From assembly GCA_045615765.1 (NCBI GenBank), contig JAZLFM010000010.1:62001-126000 (forward strand): DNA of 64,000 nt, given 5' to 3'. Position numbers and translations under genes: made by a program. The DNA comes from UBA1715 sp045615765. GTDB taxonomy: Bacteria; Bacteroidota; Bacteroidia; Bacteroidales; UBA1715. Position 1 is the first letter of the stretch. Each line of letters begins with the position of its first letter. Below the pieces are notes generated by a model that saw nothing but the letters and a program-made list of their open reading frames with translations, searched no databases and was not told the origin of the DNA. This document shows positions 21,742 through 31,492 of the stretch, piece by piece.

Positions 21742-21978
21742 TTATTCAACTAATACGATTACCTTGTTTGCAGACTGTTCTACAACGCCACCACCAATCT
21801 CAAATGTTTGTTGTTGGTTTTCTTCGTCAACGATAGTTATTGTTCCCGCCGACAAGGTTGCCACGATAGGTGCGTGATTTTCCAACATTCCAAAAGAGCC
21901 ATTAGAACCAGGCAAATTAATTTCTTTTGCCGTGCCCGAGAACAATTTTTCTGTTGGGGTAATTATATCGATTGTCAT
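21742..21978 (-). CDS. atpC: F1 ATP synthase epsilon subunit, short form
   Basis: The 78-residue protein is the N-terminal beta-sandwich of the epsilon subunit (TIDIITPTEKLFSGTAKEIN; GSNGSFGMLENHAPIVATLS). The C-terminal helical hairpin, which in other bacteria inhibits ATP hydrolysis, is absent. Short epsilon subunits are common in this phylum. The gene is 11 bases after atpD; the other ATP synthase genes are not in the window. Confidence 0.96.
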   Translation of the reverse strand: MTIDIITPTEKLFSGTAKEINLPGSNGSFGMLENHAPIVATLSAGTITIVDEENQQQTFEIGGGVVEQSANKVIVLVE

Positions 21979-21989
21979 AACTTCAAATA

Positions 21990-23495
21990 TTAAGCGTTAG
22001 CCAACATTTTTTCACCTTTTTCAATAGCTTCTTCGATTGTACCTACAAGGTTGAATGCTGCTTCTGGATATTTATCAACTTCACCATCAATAATCATATT
22101 GAAGCCCTTGATAGTATCTTCTATAGAAACAAGTTTTCCTTGCAAGCCAGTGAATTGTGCAGCAACGTGGAAAGGTTGAGACAAGAATCTTTGTACACGA
22201 CGAGCGCGGTGAACAACCAACTTATCTTCTTCAGACAATTCATCCATACCAAGAATTGCAATAATATCTTGTAATTCTTTATTCTTTTGAAGGATATTGA
22301 TAACACGTTGTGCTGTATTGTAATGAGCTTCACCAACGATTTCTGGAGTCAAGATACGAGAAGATGATTCCAATGGATCAACCGCAGGATAAATACCCAA
22401 CTCAACAATCTTACGGCTCAACACTGTAGTTGCATCCAAGTGGGCGAAAGTTGTTGCTGGAGCAGGGTCAGTTAAGTCATCGGCAGGCACATAGATTGCT
22501 TGTACAGATGTAATAGATCCACGTTTTGTAGAAGTAATACGTTCTTGCAAGAAACCCATTTCTGTTGCCAATGTTGGTTGGTAACCAACGGCTGAAGGCA
22601 TACGACCCAAAAGTGCAGACACTTCTGACCCAGCTTGAGTAAAACGGAAGATGTTATCGATAAACAAAAGAATATCACGACCGCCAGTTTTTTCATCACC
22701 ATCACGGAAGTTTTCAGCGATAGTCAAACCAGACAAAGCAACACGAGAACGTGCCCCAGGAGGTTCATTCATCTGACCGAACACCATTGCCAATGAAGAA
22801 TCTTTCAAACCTTCCTTGTCAATTTTTGATATATCCCATCCGCCTTTTTCAAGACTTTCTTTGAATTCATCACCATATTTAACGATACCTGCTTCTATCA
22901 TTTCACGAAGCAAATCGTTTCCTTCACGAGTACGTTCACCAACACCTGCGAACACAGACAAACCATTGTGAGCTTTTGCGATGTTGTTGATCAACTCTTG
23001 AATAAGCACGGTTTTACCAACACCGGCACCACCGAACAAACCAATCTTACCACCTTTAGAATATGGCTCAATCAAGTCAATTACCTTAATACCAGTATAT
23101 AATACTTCTGTACTTGTAGAAAGTTTATCATATTCTGGTGGATTAGCGTGAATTTGATAACCGTTTTCTTTTGGAATTGCACCAATACCATCAATAGCAT
23201 CACCTGTTACATTGAACAAACGTCCACGAACTTGATCGCCAATAGGCATTGTAATTTGTTTTCCTGTAGCTATTACATCTGTACCACGAGACAAACCGTC
23301 TGTAGAGTCCATTGCAATGGTACGAACGGTATTTTCACCGATATGTTGTTGTGTTTCCAACACAACTACTTGACCATCAGGTCTCTTCACTTCAAGTGCA
23401 TCGTAAATACTTGGAAGAGAACTGCCTTCTTGTTCAAAGCTTACGTCCACAACAGGACCAACAATTTGAACTATTTTTCCAATATTTTGAGCCAT
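21990..23495 (-). CDS. atpD: F1 ATP synthase beta subunit
   Basis: The 501-residue catalytic subunit has the Walker A loop GGAGVGKTVLIQEL, the Walker B strand DILLFIDNIFRFTQAGSEVS, and the DELSEEDKL segment near the C-terminus. It makes ATP from ADP and phosphate on the cytoplasmic side of the membrane. Length and motifs are normal. It is first in a two-gene atpD-atpC operon with a strong promoter and a terminator. Confidence 0.99.
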   Translation of the reverse strand: MAQNIGKIVQIVGPVVDVSFEQEGSSLPSIYDALEVKRPDGQVVVLETQQHIGENTVRTIAMDSTDGLSRGTDVIATGKQITMPIGDQVRGRLFNVTGDAIDGIGAIPKENGYQIHANPPEYDKLSTSTEVLYTGIKVIDLIEPYSKGGKIGLFGGAGVGKTVLIQELINNIAKAHNGLSVFAGVGERTREGNDLLREMIEAGIVKYGDEFKESLEKGGWDISKIDKEGLKDSSLAMVFGQMNEPPGARSRVALSGLTIAENFRDGDEKTGGRDILLFIDNIFRFTQAGSEVSALLGRMPSAVGYQPTLATEMGFLQERITSTKRGSITSVQAIYVPADDLTDPAPATTFAHLDATTVLSRKIVELGIYPAVDPLESSSRILTPEIVGEAHYNTAQRVINILQKNKELQDIIAILGMDELSEEDKLVVHRARRVQRFLSQPFHVAAQFTGLQGKLVSIEDTIKGFNMIIDGEVDKYPEAAFNLVGTIEEAIEKGEKMLANA

Positions 23496-23536
23496 ACAAT
23501 CTTTTATTATGAATTATCTTATTTTGTACGTTATCA

Positions 23537-23566
23537 CAAAAGTACTTTTTTTTATGAATATCACAA
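23537..23566 (-). promoter_or_regulatory. Promoter of atpDC (TTTG-N18-TACTTTTG)
   Basis: On the minus strand TTTG (23563-23566) and TACTTTTG (23537-23544) match the Bacteroidetes consensus very well. The expected transcription start is near 23530, giving a leader of about 35 bases. Confidence 0.75.
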
Positions 23567-23596
23567 AAGATTTCTCCATTTTTTCTCATTCAAACT

Positions 23597-23629
23597 AAAA
23601 AAAACAGAAGCCACAAAATATGGCTTCTG
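23597..23629 (-). terminator. Rho-independent terminator downstream of feoAB
   Basis: The stem CAGAAGCCA / TGGCTTCTG (23605-23613 with 23621-23629) is followed on the minus strand by a run of eight T. It is about 265 bases past the feoAB stop. The rest of 23630-23893 holds the palindrome at 23852 and no gene that I can support. Confidence 0.7.
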
Positions 23630-23851
23630 CGATGGGGCGGTATTGCGAGATTTCTATTCGTGTCATTTTGCCCCTCAACGACACAAGTACAATGATTGGC
23701 AGGACAAAGATTACACTATTTTTACATTCTACAAAACCTCGAAATATCGCATATTTCCAACTAAAACGCCTTGTTTAGATTTAACTATAAATGCTACAAT
23801 ATTTTTATTGTTATTCGGTAAAAAAAATTGGAAATAATATACAAATTGGCG

Positions 23852-23879
23852 GTAGAGACGCGATTAATCGCTTCTCTAC
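23852..23879. repeat. Near-perfect 28-bp palindrome of a dispersed repeat type
   Basis: GTAGAGACGCGATTAATCGC followed by TTCTCTAC reads the same on both strands but for one mismatched pair. I recall this GTAGAGACGCGATTAATCGCG-type palindrome as a dispersed repeat in many bacterial genomes. It lies 15 bases past the feoAB stop codon. Confidence 0.7.
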
Positions 23880-23893
23880 ATTATTACCAATTA

Positions 23894-26311
23894 TTACAAA
23901 ATCAACATACCGATGGTATAGAACACGAACGCTATCAACCACGCTACCAATGTATTATAAATCACGGTGAACGCTGCCCATCGTTTTTTTCCTGATTCTC
24001 CATAAACTGCCGCTACAGTTGCCATACAAGGAAATGTCAGAAGCATAAACACCATCATAGCCATTGCTGATGCTGTATTAAATGTACCGGCACTAATAAT
24101 ATTTTCGCCCAATGTATCTTCATCCTCGTTTCCATACAACACACCAAGTGTACTCACTGCGATTTCTTTTGCTGGAATACTTGCAATAACAGCCACACTT
24201 GCACGCCAATCAAATCCAAGAGGCGCCATTACAGGTTCTATTATCTTACCAAATCTTCCCAAATATGATTCTTCACAATTCTTTTCGTCGGGAGCTGCCT
24301 CCACCATAATTACCTCCCCTGTTTCTGTAACTTGTTCAACCATTGGTCTTGGGAAATAGGTAAGCACCCAAACTATGACTGTGGCAGACAGAATCACTGT
24401 ACCTATTTTCTTTACATATTGCCAACATTTGTCGAACATATGTTTCAAGACAGCCCAAATTGTCGGTAATCTATATGGAGGAAGTTCCATTACAAAAGGA
24501 GTCTCGTCTTCACCGAATTTTACCGCACGAAGTATCTTTGCCGTAAAAGCTGCAACTATAATTCCTAACAAATATAGCAGTATCATAACCGTTGCTGCAT
24601 GGTTCGGGAAGAACGTGCCGGCAAACAATACATATATAGGCAAGCGCGCACTACAAGACATAAATGGTACAATCAACATTGTTATTAATCTACTACTACG
24701 GCTTTCTATCGTTCGAGTTGCCATAACTGCCGGAGCATTACAGCCAAATCCCATGAGCATCGGGACAAATGATTTTCCATGTAGTCCCATTTTATGCATC
24801 AGACTGTCCATAATAAACGCTGCACGAGACATATAGCCGGAATCTTCCATCAACGATATGAACAAATACAAAAGCAATATATTGGGAACAAAAGAGCATA
24901 CCGCTCCAACACCTGCTAAAATTCCATCAACAACTAACGATCGTAGAGCTGAATTTGGCATAACAGAATTCATCAGATCAGTTAATGCAGCGAATCCCAT
25001 TTCTATCCAGTCTTGCGGATATGCTCCCAACTGGAATGTCACGAAAAACATCAGCCACATAATGAAAATAAACAATGGAAAACCAAGCCACTTGTTTGCA
25101 ACCAATCGATCTATTTTTCTTGTTACTTTATTAATATCGACATTTCCTTCTTCAAATGTTTCTTGAAGTGCACCCGAAATGAATCCATATTTTGCATCGC
25201 TTATAGCTGTCTCTATATCGTTGTTTAATTCTTTTTCTATCGTTTGACGAGATTTTTCTGCCATACTCTCCCACTCGTGATAGTGTTTGCAAGACTGCAA
25301 CACAGAAACAGCTTCGGTATCGCCTTCTATCATTTTTATAGACCAATAACGAGCAGGAAATTGTTGTGGCAAGTCGTCAACAGCATGCATTTTCTGCGAC
25401 AGAGCCGAAATTTCTGGTTCCATTACTGTACCATAATTAATATGTATATGGCGCGTATGTTGTCCTCCATCATTTTCTTTTCCTTCGAAAACGGAAATAA
25501 TCGTATCAAGCAACGCATTCAACCCTTGTCCGTTTTTTGCTACCGTAGGAACCATTGGGATTCCCAACATGGAACCAAGATTTTTATAATCCAACTTCGC
25601 ACCACTTGCCGACAATTCATCATACATATTCAGAGCTACCACAACTTGCTGGCTCAAGTCTATCAATTCTGTAGTCAAATACAAATTGCGTTCAAGATTC
25701 GAAGCAACAACCGCATTCACAATAACATCGGGCATGGTCTGTTGCAAATGCCTTCGTACATAGACTTCTTCTGGCGAATACGCCGACAACGAATACGTTC
25801 CAGGCAAATCAGTCACATTAAAATGGTAACCTTTATAATTGAAATGTCCAGTCTTAATATCAACAGTTACACCACTATAGTTGCCAACATGTTCGTTGCC
25901 ACCCGACAATGCATTAAACAACGAAGTTTTTCCGCTATTGGGATTACCCACAAAAGCAATATTGATAATATTTCGCTGAGTTGTCTTATGGAAATCGTTC
26001 TTACAACTACCACAGCATCCGCAATCGTCGCAAGAAAAATATGTTGGAGCACTCGCATCTTCGCCCGACAACAAAGCATCGGCGGCATCTTCGGAAAGTA
26101 CTTCAATCAAATCAGCCTCCGCACGGCGAAGCGATACATCATAGCCCATGATAAGATATTTTATAGGATCATTTGTTGGCGCATTTATGACCGAAGTCAC
26201 TCTATGACCACGCACAAATCCCATCTCCATGATTCGTTTACGGAACCCTCCGTGCCCCGAAACCCTAACTATAATCGCAGACTCACCGTTCTTTAACTCT
26301 GACAGTTTCAT
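23894..26311 (-). CDS. feoB: Ferrous iron transporter, FeoA-FeoB fusion
   Basis: The protein (about 805 residues from MKLSELKNGESAIIV) joins a FeoA SH3-like domain (1 to about 75) to FeoB. The joint holds a Cys-rich segment (SCDDCGCCGSCKND). The FeoB G domain has G1 GNPNSGKTS, G3 DLPGTYSL and G4 NMYD. The membrane part has the Gate motifs (GFGCNAPAVMATRTIESRSS) and ends in a conserved hydrophobic region. It imports Fe2+ across the inner membrane. The start at 26311 is chosen because the promoter lies inside the longer frame from 26344. FeoAB fusions are typical for this phylum. Confidence 0.97.
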   Translation of the reverse strand: MKLSELKNGESAIIVRVSGHGGFRKRIMEMGFVRGHRVTSVINAPTNDPIKYLIMGYDVSLRRAEADLIEVLSEDAADALLSGEDASAPTYFSCDDCGCCGSCKNDFHKTTQRNIINIAFVGNPNSGKTSLFNALSGGNEHVGNYSGVTVDIKTGHFNYKGYHFNVTDLPGTYSLSAYSPEEVYVRRHLQQTMPDVIVNAVVASNLERNLYLTTELIDLSQQVVVALNMYDELSASGAKLDYKNLGSMLGIPMVPTVAKNGQGLNALLDTIISVFEGKENDGGQHTRHIHINYGTVMEPEISALSQKMHAVDDLPQQFPARYWSIKMIEGDTEAVSVLQSCKHYHEWESMAEKSRQTIEKELNNDIETAISDAKYGFISGALQETFEEGNVDINKVTRKIDRLVANKWLGFPLFIFIMWLMFFVTFQLGAYPQDWIEMGFAALTDLMNSVMPNSALRSLVVDGILAGVGAVCSFVPNILLLYLFISLMEDSGYMSRAAFIMDSLMHKMGLHGKSFVPMLMGFGCNAPAVMATRTIESRSSRLITMLIVPFMSCSARLPIYVLFAGTFFPNHAATVMILLYLLGIIVAAFTAKILRAVKFGEDETPFVMELPPYRLPTIWAVLKHMFDKCWQYVKKIGTVILSATVIVWVLTYFPRPMVEQVTETGEVIMVEAAPDEKNCEESYLGRFGKIIEPVMAPLGFDWRASVAVIASIPAKEIAVSTLGVLYGNEDEDTLGENIISAGTFNTASAMAMMVFMLLTFPCMATVAAVYGESGKKRWAAFTVIYNTLVAWLIAFVFYTIGMLIL

Positions 26312-26329
26312 ATCGTAAAATTTACTTGG

Positions 26330-26360
26330 CAAACATACGCACAAGCAGAATACATTTCAA
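26330..26360 (-). promoter_or_regulatory. Promoter of feoAB (TTG-N20-TATGTTTG)
   Basis: On the minus strand TTG (26358-26360) and TATGTTTG (26330-26337) match the consensus. The ATG at 26311 lies about 18 bases beyond. I see no clear Fur box. Confidence 0.65.
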
Positions 26361-26454
26361 TCACTATTTATAATGATTTTCTATCAAAATCATTTTTTAT
26401 TTTGATTGTAGGAACAAAGATTTCAGAGAAGCCTCTTTTCTCTTACAAAATTTA

Positions 26455-26462
26455 TATATTTG
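26455..26462 (+). promoter_or_regulatory. -7 element of the TPR/phosphatase operon
   Basis: TATATTTG matches TAnnTTTG. It overlaps the first in-frame TTG codon (26460), which is why a downstream ATG is chosen as the start. Confidence 0.6.
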
Positions 26463-26486
26463 ACTCAAAGAATGTTCTTCAGAAAA

Positions 26487-29060
26487 ATGAAAAAAAATTT
26501 TTCTCTTCTACTACTTTGTTGTTCTGTGTTTTCATACGCACAAACACAGCATTCCATTGATAGTCTGGAAGATAAACTAAGCAGTGCGAAAGGTGACGAA
26601 AAAATCACCACACTACAAAAACTATCTATTCTCTATCTTAACGAATCGCCACAAAAAGCTTTTGACGCGGCATGGAAAGTGTTCTACTACACTTCGTTTA
26701 GTACAAACACGACATTGCTTTCCGATGCGTATTTTACCATAGGATATCTTCATTCAAAAACAAGTTCTTTGGATTCCGCGAAAATATATTTTGGCAAAGC
26801 ACTACAAACAAGCGAAACAAACGAACAAACTGCCAAAATCCTCGACAATCTTGGTATAACATATCGAGAATTAAGCAACTACGATTCTTCTCTGGCTTGC
26901 CACAAACAAGCATTAAAACTAGAGCAAGTTCTTGGCGACCGCGAAGCTATCTCGGTCTGCTACAAAAACATAGGCAACGTACACATGCAAATGGCTCAAT
27001 ACGAAGATGCTTTAGAATACTACAAACTTGCCTGCGAACAACGATCCACCGAAAACGACCAAAAAGCAATTGCCTCGTTATACAATAACATGAGCAACGC
27101 ACTCGTTGGACTTAACCAATATGGCGACGCATTGTCATATTTAACACAAGCAGTTGATTTACAAGCACAAATCGGCGATAAAGCCGACGAAGCCTATACA
27201 CTAAACGGCATCGGTAACTTCTATTTCCGATTAAAAGTTTACGACAAAGCCCAAGAATATTATACCAAAGCACTTGATTTGCGTCTGCAAGTTGGAGACA
27301 AAAACGATATTGCCGCATCGCAGTTCAATATTGCTACTGTTCACAGAGATTTAGGAAACTATAGAGAAGCACTTAAATACTATGAGCAGGCGTTGGAATT
27401 GCGTAAGCAAACCGACAACAAAGAAGCACAAGCATTGATTTACAATGCCATAGGCGGAACCTACAAAAATCAAAAAGCATATCAGAAAGCAATTGACAAC
27501 TATTTTTTTGCATTGGAAATCAATGAAAAAATTGGCGGGAAAAAGAATATTGCCAGTTCATACGAACGACTTGGTATGATTTATAAAGACACCTGCTTAT
27601 ATGACAAAGCAGCAAACTACTATCAAAAGGCAATTCAAGAATATCTTGCCATTGGCGACACGCTTAATGTGGGCAGAATGTATAATTTCTATGGAAACCT
27701 CAACAAAGAAAAAGGCGACATGACTGCCGCAATGCAATGCTACGAGAAAGCAATGCATTTCTACCAGCACAATACTCTCGGATTGGCCTACACAACATTC
27801 AACCAAGGAAAAATAACAAACTCAGAATCTCATTATACACGAGCATTAGGATTTGCCGAACAATGTGAAGAAAAAACCTTGGTACGCGACATATTATTTG
27901 CCTTATACACGCTTAAAAAACAGCAAAATAATACAGAACAATCTTTGTCGTATTACGAACGATTTGTCGCTTTAAAAGATTCTATAGAAAATGACAAAAA
28001 CAGGGAACGAATCGCAGAACTTGAATTTGAATCAGACATAAAAGTATTGGAACACGAAAACGAGAACCAACTGCTCCGTCTGCACGAAGAAGAATTGAAA
28101 AATACACAAATCCATACGTTAATCGGATTTCTTTGTCTGATTTTACTTGCAATTTTGGGATTTTTCATCATACTCTACAAGCAATTATCGCAAAAGAAAA
28201 ACGCATTTAATCTATTGACTCAAAAACAATTAGAAGTTGAATCCGCATACAGCGATGTTAAAAAAGTGAATGAAGCTTTAGCACACAAAAACTCACAGAT
28301 AACGGATAGTTTAACATACGCAAAACGCATACAAAAATCCATTCTACCTTCGGAAACAGACATTGCTACTGTTTTCCCGCAACATTTCATCTATTATCTT
28401 CCAAAAGAAATTGTTAGCGGTGATTTCTATTGGTTCTCGCAAACGGATTCGTATGTATTTTTTGCAGCAATTGACTGTACTGGTCACGGAGTTCCAGGAG
28501 CATGTATGTCGATGGTAGGCAATACTTTACTAAACCAAATTATTAACGAAAGTAAAATCACTTCGCCTGCGGAGATATTGAATCAACTTGACAGCGAAGT
28601 TATCAAGACATTGCATCAAAACGGAGACAACAACTCGCAAGAAGATGGTATGGCAATTTCGCTCATTCGTTACGACAAAAGCAAATCCGAGATTGTGTTT
28701 GCTGGTGCCGGACAAAAAATTCTCATCCATCAAAACAATGAATTGCAAGAATATACAACATCACTGTATAGCATTGGTGGAATGCACGCTTATAAGCAAA
28801 CAAAAAACATTACTTTCGAAGAAATAGTCATTCCAGTAGAAACTGGCGCAGCAATCTATCTATATTCCGACGGATATGCCGACCAGTTTGGACACGAGAA
28901 AAACGAACGATTCTCTTCGCAAAAATTCAAACAAATGATTGCCGATATGCAGGCAATGGATATGTCGGAACAGTTTATGAATGTGTCAAGAACATTTGAT
29001 GCTTGGAAAGGTAGCGAGAAACAAATTGACGACATTCTTGTTGTTGGTTTAAAACTATAA
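26487..29060 (+). CDS. TPR-repeat membrane protein with SpoIIE-type PP2C phosphatase domain
   Basis: The 857-residue protein begins with a signal peptide (MKKNFSLLLLCCSVFSYAQT). About ten tetratricopeptide repeats follow (typical units YEDALEYYKLACEQR, YDKAQEYYTKALDLR, YREALKYYEQALELR), then a membrane helix (TLIGFLCLILLAILGFFIIL), a coiled coil, and a SpoIIE/PP2C phosphatase domain with EIVSGDFYWFS, AIDCTGHGVPGACMSMVG and YSDGYADQFG. The sensor would be periplasmic and the Ser/Thr phosphatase cytoplasmic, acting on a partner such as an anti-sigma-antagonist not encoded here. An in-frame ATG at 26472 is also possible. The next gene begins two bases after the stop. Confidence 0.9.
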   Translation: MKKNFSLLLLCCSVFSYAQTQHSIDSLEDKLSSAKGDEKITTLQKLSILYLNESPQKAFDAAWKVFYYTSFSTNTTLLSDAYFTIGYLHSKTSSLDSAKIYFGKALQTSETNEQTAKILDNLGITYRELSNYDSSLACHKQALKLEQVLGDREAISVCYKNIGNVHMQMAQYEDALEYYKLACEQRSTENDQKAIASLYNNMSNALVGLNQYGDALSYLTQAVDLQAQIGDKADEAYTLNGIGNFYFRLKVYDKAQEYYTKALDLRLQVGDKNDIAASQFNIATVHRDLGNYREALKYYEQALELRKQTDNKEAQALIYNAIGGTYKNQKAYQKAIDNYFFALEINEKIGGKKNIASSYERLGMIYKDTCLYDKAANYYQKAIQEYLAIGDTLNVGRMYNFYGNLNKEKGDMTAAMQCYEKAMHFYQHNTLGLAYTTFNQGKITNSESHYTRALGFAEQCEEKTLVRDILFALYTLKKQQNNTEQSLSYYERFVALKDSIENDKNRERIAELEFESDIKVLEHENENQLLRLHEEELKNTQIHTLIGFLCLILLAILGFFIILYKQLSQKKNAFNLLTQKQLEVESAYSDVKKVNEALAHKNSQITDSLTYAKRIQKSILPSETDIATVFPQHFIYYLPKEIVSGDFYWFSQTDSYVFFAAIDCTGHGVPGACMSMVGNTLLNQIINESKITSPAEILNQLDSEVIKTLHQNGDNNSQEDGMAISLIRYDKSKSEIVFAGAGQKILIHQNNELQEYTTSLYSIGGMHAYKQTKNITFEEIVIPVETGAAIYLYSDGYADQFGHEKNERFSSQKFKQMIADMQAMDMSEQFMNVSRTFDAWKGSEKQIDDILVVGLKL

Positions 29061-29062
29061 CT

Positions 29063-29725
29063 ATGGCAACACCGTTAGCAGAAGCACTGATTTTTATACG
29101 CCATCATCAAGATGGTGAAATTGCCGAAAAAATACGCGAAAGCGGATTACAATACAATATGAACTACGGCGTATCGTCGCTACTTTTGGCAAATTATGCC
29201 AAAGCACGCGAACGCAACCAAGAACTTGCCGACCAATTGTGGAAAGAGAATTTCCGTGAGGCAAAATTGCTGTCGTTTATGTTTGCCGAATATGAAAACT
29301 GTACCGATTCGACTGTACAACAATACATTACAGGCTGTGTAAACAACGAAATGGCGGAAATTGCCGTGACGTATTTTTTTGCAAAACTTGCCAATGCATT
29401 CGACTATGCAAAAGATTGGATTCTATCGGAAAACCGTTATATAAAAATGGCGGGGTACCTTACTCTTGTTCGCTTAACAATGACAAAGAAATTAAGCGAT
29501 AAAAATGATATATTGGTATTATTTTCAGCAATAGAAAAAGACCTAACATCCGACGATTACTTTGTTTTTCAATCAGTTAGCAAACTATTACAAGAATTGG
29601 GATTCCGTTGTCCAGAACTGAAACCATTACTAATTGAAAAAATAAAATATATTTGTGAAGAAAATAAATCATCAAAATTTGAGTTACAACTAAACGAATT
29701 ATTAGATAACATACAAAACTTTTAA
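29063..29725 (+). CDS. AlkD-like HEAT-repeat protein
   Basis: The 220-residue helical protein resembles the DNA-alkylation-repair AlkD family of HEAT-like repeats, for example ELADQLWKENFREAKLLSFM and VTYFFAKLANAFDYAKDWIL. AlkD glycosylases remove alkylated bases; whether the catalytic Asp and aromatic residues are kept here I cannot confirm. Its position two bases after the phosphatase gene and 10 bases before the Bax-inhibitor gene suggests one operon. Confidence 0.65.
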   Translation: MATPLAEALIFIRHHQDGEIAEKIRESGLQYNMNYGVSSLLLANYAKARERNQELADQLWKENFREAKLLSFMFAEYENCTDSTVQQYITGCVNNEMAEIAVTYFFAKLANAFDYAKDWILSENRYIKMAGYLTLVRLTMTKKLSDKNDILVLFSAIEKDLTSDDYFVFQSVSKLLQELGFRCPELKPLLIEKIKYICEENKSSKFELQLNELLDNIQNF

Positions 29726-29735
29726 ATAAACAATT

Positions 29736-30479
29736 ATGGGAATGTTAGAAAAAACTTCAAACCCTGCATTTTCAGGTAACGTATTTGAACAACAAACACG
29801 TTCATTTGCAGCAAACTCCATGACTCTACAAGGTACAGTCAATAAGAGTTTAACATTATTAGGTATTATCTTGGTATCAGCTTTAGTTACATGGAAAATG
29901 GCTTTTGCCGGCAACGAAATGGTTATGCCATTAATGATAGGTGGTTTGATTGTAGGAACAATATGTTCATTCATTACAATCTTTAAACCAGAAAAGGCAA
30001 ATATCACATCTGTTATCTACGCTATTGGCGAAGGTTTAGTGTTAGGTGGTATTTCTGCAGTTTACGAAATAGGTAATGGCATAGTATTCAATGCTATACT
30101 TCTTACCATAGGCGTATTTTTCGTGATGTTGTACTTGTACAAGCAACGCATTATTCAACCAACGCAAAAATTCATGATGGGCATAGTTGCCGCTACAGGA
30201 GCCATTGCAATTGTTTATCTTATTGATCTTGTAATGGGATTCTTCGGTTCGTCTATCGGATTCCTACACAGCAATGGTCCACTTGGAATTGGCATCAGCC
30301 TTGTTATAGTTGCAGTTGCAGCACTAAACTTTATCCTTGACTTCAAGAATGTGGAAGACGGCGTTGCCAACGGTGCTCCTGAATACATGGAATGGTACTG
30401 TGCCTTCGGTCTTATGATGACTTTGGTATGGTTGTACTTGGAAATGCTACGATTGCTTTCGAAATTGAATAGAGAGTGA
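29736..30479 (+). CDS. Bax inhibitor-1/YccA-family membrane protein
   Basis: The 247-residue protein has seven hydrophobic helices and the YccA-type N-terminus SNPAFSGNVFEQQTR (here TSNPAFSGNVFEQQT). It has typical segments EGLVLGGISAVYEI and LNFILDFKNVEDGVANGAPE, the latter carrying the conserved Asp residues of the calcium-leak pore family. Inner-membrane, role in stress tolerance inferred from the family. A G-U-rich terminator hairpin follows. Confidence 0.93.
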   Translation: MGMLEKTSNPAFSGNVFEQQTRSFAANSMTLQGTVNKSLTLLGIILVSALVTWKMAFAGNEMVMPLMIGGLIVGTICSFITIFKPEKANITSVIYAIGEGLVLGGISAVYEIGNGIVFNAILLTIGVFFVMLYLYKQRIIQPTQKFMMGIVAATGAIAIVYLIDLVMGFFGSSIGFLHSNGPLGIGISLVIVAVAALNFILDFKNVEDGVANGAPEYMEWYCAFGLMMTLVWLYLEMLRLLSKLNRE

Positions 30480-30506
30480 ATTAGTGATTAGTGATAAATA
30501 AGAAAC

Positions 30507-30536
30507 GCAGGATCAAAATTGGTTCTGCATTTTTTT
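30507..30536 (+). terminator. Rho-independent terminator after the YccA-like gene
   Basis: The stem GCAGGATC / GGTTCTGC, with two G-U pairs, is followed by ATTTTTTTA. Its end touches the stop codon of the convergent AraC-family gene. Confidence 0.65.
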
Positions 30537-31347
30537 ATTGCCACTTGTTTCTTTGTTCTTTATACTGATTGATGGTATAGCCTGTATGTTTTTTAAAAAA
30601 CATCCGTAAAGCTGCAACTTCCGAAAAGTGGAATTTAGAACAGATTTCTTTTGTTGTTAATCTATTTTCGGCAAGTTCTTTTTGTAATTGATCTATAGTA
30701 ATTTTGTTAATCCAATACATAGGAGTTTTTCCAGTTTCCTCTTTTATTTTTGCAGAGAAATACGATGTACTTAAAGACATTTTTTCTGCATAGAACTTGA
30801 TGTTTCTTTCCTCCTTGCAAAACAGAAAAAGCTGTTCCATAAACATAGGATGTAACATTGTATTCACACCCGACGCAGCATTTTCTAAAACAACAGGAGT
30901 AATAGCATTAAGAGCTATAAACAAACATAAACAACAATGTTGTTCCTCTAACAAGCGTTCTTGTATTGATGGTTTGGGAACCGCAGCTATTTGTTTTTCC
31001 AATAACTGCAAAGCATAAGCCTGATGAATGAAATTATTGCTTTGCTCCGCCGACAATGTAACAACAGGCGTATAATAGGGTCTTATCTCCACAATTAAAG
31101 GCAAAACGAGTTGAAAATAATTGTTAAATCCACTACGAGGAACACATTGTATGAACGAAGCATCGTTAGATACTTCAATAACCGAAATAGAAGAAATCTT
31201 TGCCTTACGAAACAGCATATTTTCTTTTATTTCAATTTTGTTGCCATCTACAATACATACAACCGTGCCACTAACACAAAAGAGTATGTATTGTTCTGCA
31301 TCCCATTTAGGAGATTTTGTCTGCAATACAACATCAAGATAATTCAT
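30535..31347 (-). CDS. AraC-family transcriptional regulator
   Basis: The 270-residue protein has an N-terminal cupin-like sensor region and a C-terminal AraC domain of two helix-turn-helix units (RNIKFYAEKMSLSTSYFSAK, then TTKEICSKFHFSEVAALRMF ending FFKKHTGYTINQYKEQR). The motif KTPMYWIN matches the linker motif of the family. The regulon is unknown; it is divergent from the S74-type surface protein at 31493. Confidence 0.93.
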   Translation of the reverse strand: MNYLDVVLQTKSPKWDAEQYILFCVSGTVVCIVDGNKIEIKENMLFRKAKISSISVIEVSNDASFIQCVPRSGFNNYFQLVLPLIVEIRPYYTPVVTLSAEQSNNFIHQAYALQLLEKQIAAVPKPSIQERLLEEQHCCLCLFIALNAITPVVLENAASGVNTMLHPMFMEQLFLFCKEERNIKFYAEKMSLSTSYFSAKIKEETGKTPMYWINKITIDQLQKELAENRLTTKEICSKFHFSEVAALRMFFKKHTGYTINQYKEQRNKWQ

Positions 31348-31492
31348 TTCAAACTACTTTTAATGCACAATTGTAATAAAAATTTACCACACTTCCGTAC
31401 AATAATAGAAAGCACCCCCTATTATCAAAAGATTGTTTACTAAAAGTTTAGTGCTTATTGCGAATATTTGCAGAAATAAAAAAAATTTAAAT

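Noticed and set aside
23148..23837. 229-codon frame antisense to atpD and into the gap
   Set aside because: It is mostly the complement of the conserved atpD gene, runs through a terminator hairpin and shows no family pattern.
25244..26296. 350-codon frame antisense to feoAB
   Set aside because: It lies wholly opposite the conserved FeoB G domain and FeoA; composition is that of a shadow frame.
26312..26344. Longer start of feoAB at 26344
   Set aside because: The promoter -7 element lies inside it and the added residues are not FeoA-like.
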